8,570 bases of DNA from an uncultured Planctomycetaceae bacterium (GTDB taxonomy: Bacteria; Planctomycetota; Planctomycetia; Pirellulales; Thermoguttaceae): positions 1-8,570 of the forward strand of contig CAMZHY010000133.1 in the NCBI GenBank assembly GCA_947307005.1, given 5' to 3'. The translations under genes were made by a program, and so were the position numbers. Position 1 is the stretch's first letter, and every line of letters starts with the position of its first letter. Below the pieces are notes generated by a model, which had not been told where the DNA came from, did not search any database, and saw only the letters and a program-made list of their open reading frames with translations. Below are positions 7,825 through 8,570 of this stretch, one piece after another.

Positions 7825-8022
7825 AACGACGTCCTTTGGAGAGGCGTTCAGCGCGTCGCGACCAGCGTGCGACCAACGCGACGTCGAGGAACGACCAATC
7901 GACGAAGTCTAATGTTGCGCGCTACGTCTCTAACGGTTGAATAATTGTGAATTCGGAAACAATTTACGTTTGTTAACGGTGGGAATACGGCGTATGCGGA
8001 ATAAGAACGAATGTCGACGACA
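7825..8022 (-). other. Intergenic region between the HIT gene and the M20 peptidase
   Basis: These 198 bases hold no convincing gene. The peptidase leader contains three copies of TGGTCG (minus strand) whose plus-strand CGACCA starts at 7859, 7870 and 7892, that is 11 and 22 bases apart. Further upstream, CGGAAACAAT at 7954-7963 and TTGTTAACGG at 7970-7979 recur, exactly or with one change, upstream of the HIT gene. I find no convincing -35/-10 pair and no strong terminator after the HIT gene, so the peptidase may be read from its own undetected promoter or through from the HIT gene. Confidence 0.45.
7832..7837 (-). promoter_or_regulatory. Ribosome binding site of the M20 peptidase gene
   Basis: AAAGGA on the minus strand lies 7 bases before the ATG at 7824, an ideal spacing. 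It fixes this start and contrasts with the kinase and aat genes, which lack a recognisable site. Confidence 0.75.
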
Positions 8023-8376
8023 CTACCCCGGCGGCCAAGAAAAACCGCGGCCTCCAATAAGGTGAAAGTGAAGGTGAGGTACTGTTTGACATGCGTTTAC
8101 GCCGCAATTAGAGACGACTCGGTATCCGTTTTCAGCAATTCCGAGTTCACGAGCGAGCCTTTGTATGACGACAAAAATATGCCCAATGAGCGCTTCGTCC
8201 TTCGGCGCGACGTCATCCAACGATCGTAACTCCGTAGTCTTTGGAATAATCAAGACATGAACGGGAGCTTGTGGAGAAACGTCGTGAAACGCTAAACAGA
8301 GGTCGTCTTCGTAAACAATTTTTGCAGGAATTTCCTTGTCGATTATTCTTTTGAAGATGGTTTTTTCTTCGGTCAT
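8023..8376 (-). CDS. hinT: HIT-family purine nucleoside phosphoramidase (HinT-like)
   Basis: HinT proteins hydrolyse AMP-lysine and other nucleoside phosphoramidates, and aminoacyl-adenylate intermediates, in the cytoplasm as homodimers. The 117 residues cover the whole fold. FKRIIDKEIPAKIVYEDD (8-25) and LAFHDVSPQAPVHVLIIPK (28-46) match the start of human HINT1 closely, with His40 at the HINT1 His51 position. Asn90 is conserved, and the HIT triad is HLHFH, His101/103/105, with His103 the expected nucleophile. The C-terminus GGRGFSWPPG is the HINT-type ending. One oddity is Cys96 in NACQTV, where a Gly (GQS/GQT) is usual. The ATG at 8376 has GAGGAG four bases upstream, slightly close. A promoter-like pair lies about 80 bases upstream. 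It is the first of three minus-strand genes. A generic HIT hydrolase is the only serious alternative. Confidence 0.93.
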   Translation of the reverse strand: MTEEKTIFKRIIDKEIPAKIVYEDDLCLAFHDVSPQAPVHVLIIPKTTELRSLDDVAPKDEALIGHIFVVIQRLARELGIAENGYRVVSNCGVNACQTVPHLHFHLIGGRGFSWPPG

Positions 8377-8380
8377 AGGA

Positions 8381-8386
8381 CTCCTC
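8381..8386 (-). promoter_or_regulatory. Ribosome binding site of the HIT gene
   Basis: GAGGAG on the minus strand lies four bases before the ATG at 8376. The spacing is short, but the match to the anti-Shine-Dalgarno sequence is good and supports this start. Confidence 0.6.
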
Positions 8387-8456
8387 GAATAATTGCGAAA
8401 ATAGGGTTGGTCGCGAGGCGAACGCTGTTTGTCGCTAAACGAACCAATTCAGATTC

Positions 8457-8484
8457 AGTATACGTCGATTGTTTACGGAAACAA
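8457..8484 (-). promoter_or_regulatory. Candidate sigma70-type promoter of the HIT gene
   Basis: On the minus strand TTGTTT (8484-8479) and TATACT (8462-8457) are separated by 16 bases. The -10 matches five of six consensus bases and the -35 matches three. Transcription would begin near 8450, leaving a leader of about 74 bases. The -35 lies inside the inverted repeat at 8468-8485. This is by-eye matching, and planctomycete promoters are poorly defined. Confidence 0.35.
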
Positions 8485-8485
8485 T
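8468..8485. repeat. 18-base perfect inverted repeat upstream of the HIT gene
   Basis: ATTGTTT (8468-8474) and AAACAAT (8479-8485) are perfect inverted copies around the spacer ACGG. The repeat covers the candidate -35 of the HIT promoter, which is a typical operator position. Its stem is AT-rich and has no T tract, so it is not a terminator. Confidence 0.5.
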
Positions 8486-8570
8486 AAGTTCTGTCGCGAC
8501 GTCAACGATTTTTTCATGCGTTATCAAAACGACCTGAAGAAGGGAGCCTTCCAGGTTGTTATTAAATCAA

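Larger units (their letters stand above)
8435..8566 (-). other. Short open reading frame, possible 3' remnant of an ATPase gene
   Basis: On the minus strand 43 codons run from just after a TGA (8569-8567) to a TAG (8437-8435). They include LQVVLITHEKIVDVATELI, which resembles the last strand and H-loop of ABC/SMC/Rad50-type ATPases (hydrophobic strand, then a TH pair, then a helix). There is no ATG, no Walker A or B, and an in-frame stop sits at the window edge, so an intact gene is not supported. It could be a decayed or frameshifted gene end, or chance. The opposite strand is also open here. Confidence 0.2.

Noticed and set aside
7393..7944. 183-codon plus-strand frame over the peptidase start and leader
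   Set aside because: It mostly reads antisense to the well-supported M20 peptidase and has no recognisable domain or ribosome binding site.
7976..8022. Hairpin after the HIT gene as a terminator
   Set aside because: The short inverted repeats ATACGgCGTAT and TGTCgtcGACA have four or five pairs with very small loops and no T tract following.
8405..8570. Plus-strand open frame reaching the right edge, with an ATG at 8516
   Set aside because: Only 18 codons follow the ATG before the window ends, there is no ribosome binding site, and its upstream part reads through the HIT leader. Too little to call a gene.
1..8570. CRISPR arrays, tRNA or rRNA genes, insertion sequences
   Set aside because: No regularly spaced long repeats, cloverleaf signatures, rRNA-like stretches or transposase motifs were seen on either strand.

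Overview
The window looks like chromosomal DNA of a planctomycete (Planctomycetota), probably one with moderate rather than high GC. The reasons are a very large uncharacterised protein whose sequence resembles, from memory, a planctomycete-restricted family, a small sensor-less NtrB-type histidine kinase of a kind common in that phylum, and a weak or absent Shine-Dalgarno sequence at several genes. This assignment is an inference, since no marker gene was searched. I see no mobile element, CRISPR array, tRNA or rRNA.

Layout. Positions 2-4576 (+) hold most of a giant coding region of more than 1,500 residues. Its frame is open to the left edge, so its start lies outside the window. It has two mostly helical halves joined by a strongly acidic, probably disordered linker. 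About 115 bases downstream on the same strand is a 256-residue soluble histidine kinase (4692-5462) with complete catalytic motifs, no recognisable sensor domain and no response regulator in view. It converges on a block of three minus-strand genes. Read in their own direction these are a HinT-like HIT-family nucleotide hydrolase (8376-8023), an M20-family dipeptidase-like metallopeptidase (7824-6445) and leucyl/phenylalanyl-tRNA-protein transferase Aat (6347-5484). A clear intrinsic terminator lies between the peptidase and aat, ending only about 25 bases before the aat start codon.

How the genes may work together. Aat adds Leu or Phe to protein N-termini to mark them for ClpS/ClpAP degradation. 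An M20 dipeptidase acts at the other end of protein turnover by cleaving dipeptides. HinT hydrolyses aminoacyl-adenylate-like and phosphoramidate nucleotides. A loose protein-turnover and tRNA-chemistry theme is therefore possible, but each gene is also ordinary housekeeping. The plus-strand pair of giant protein and kinase has no assignable process.

Most interesting for follow-up are the giant protein with its acidic hinge; the roughly 50-residue insertion between two conserved Aat motifs; the terminator just before aat; and sequence words shared between the regions upstream of the hinT-like and peptidase genes. The last 130 bases hold a short minus-strand reading frame that resembles the end of an ABC/SMC-type ATPase, but the evidence is thin.
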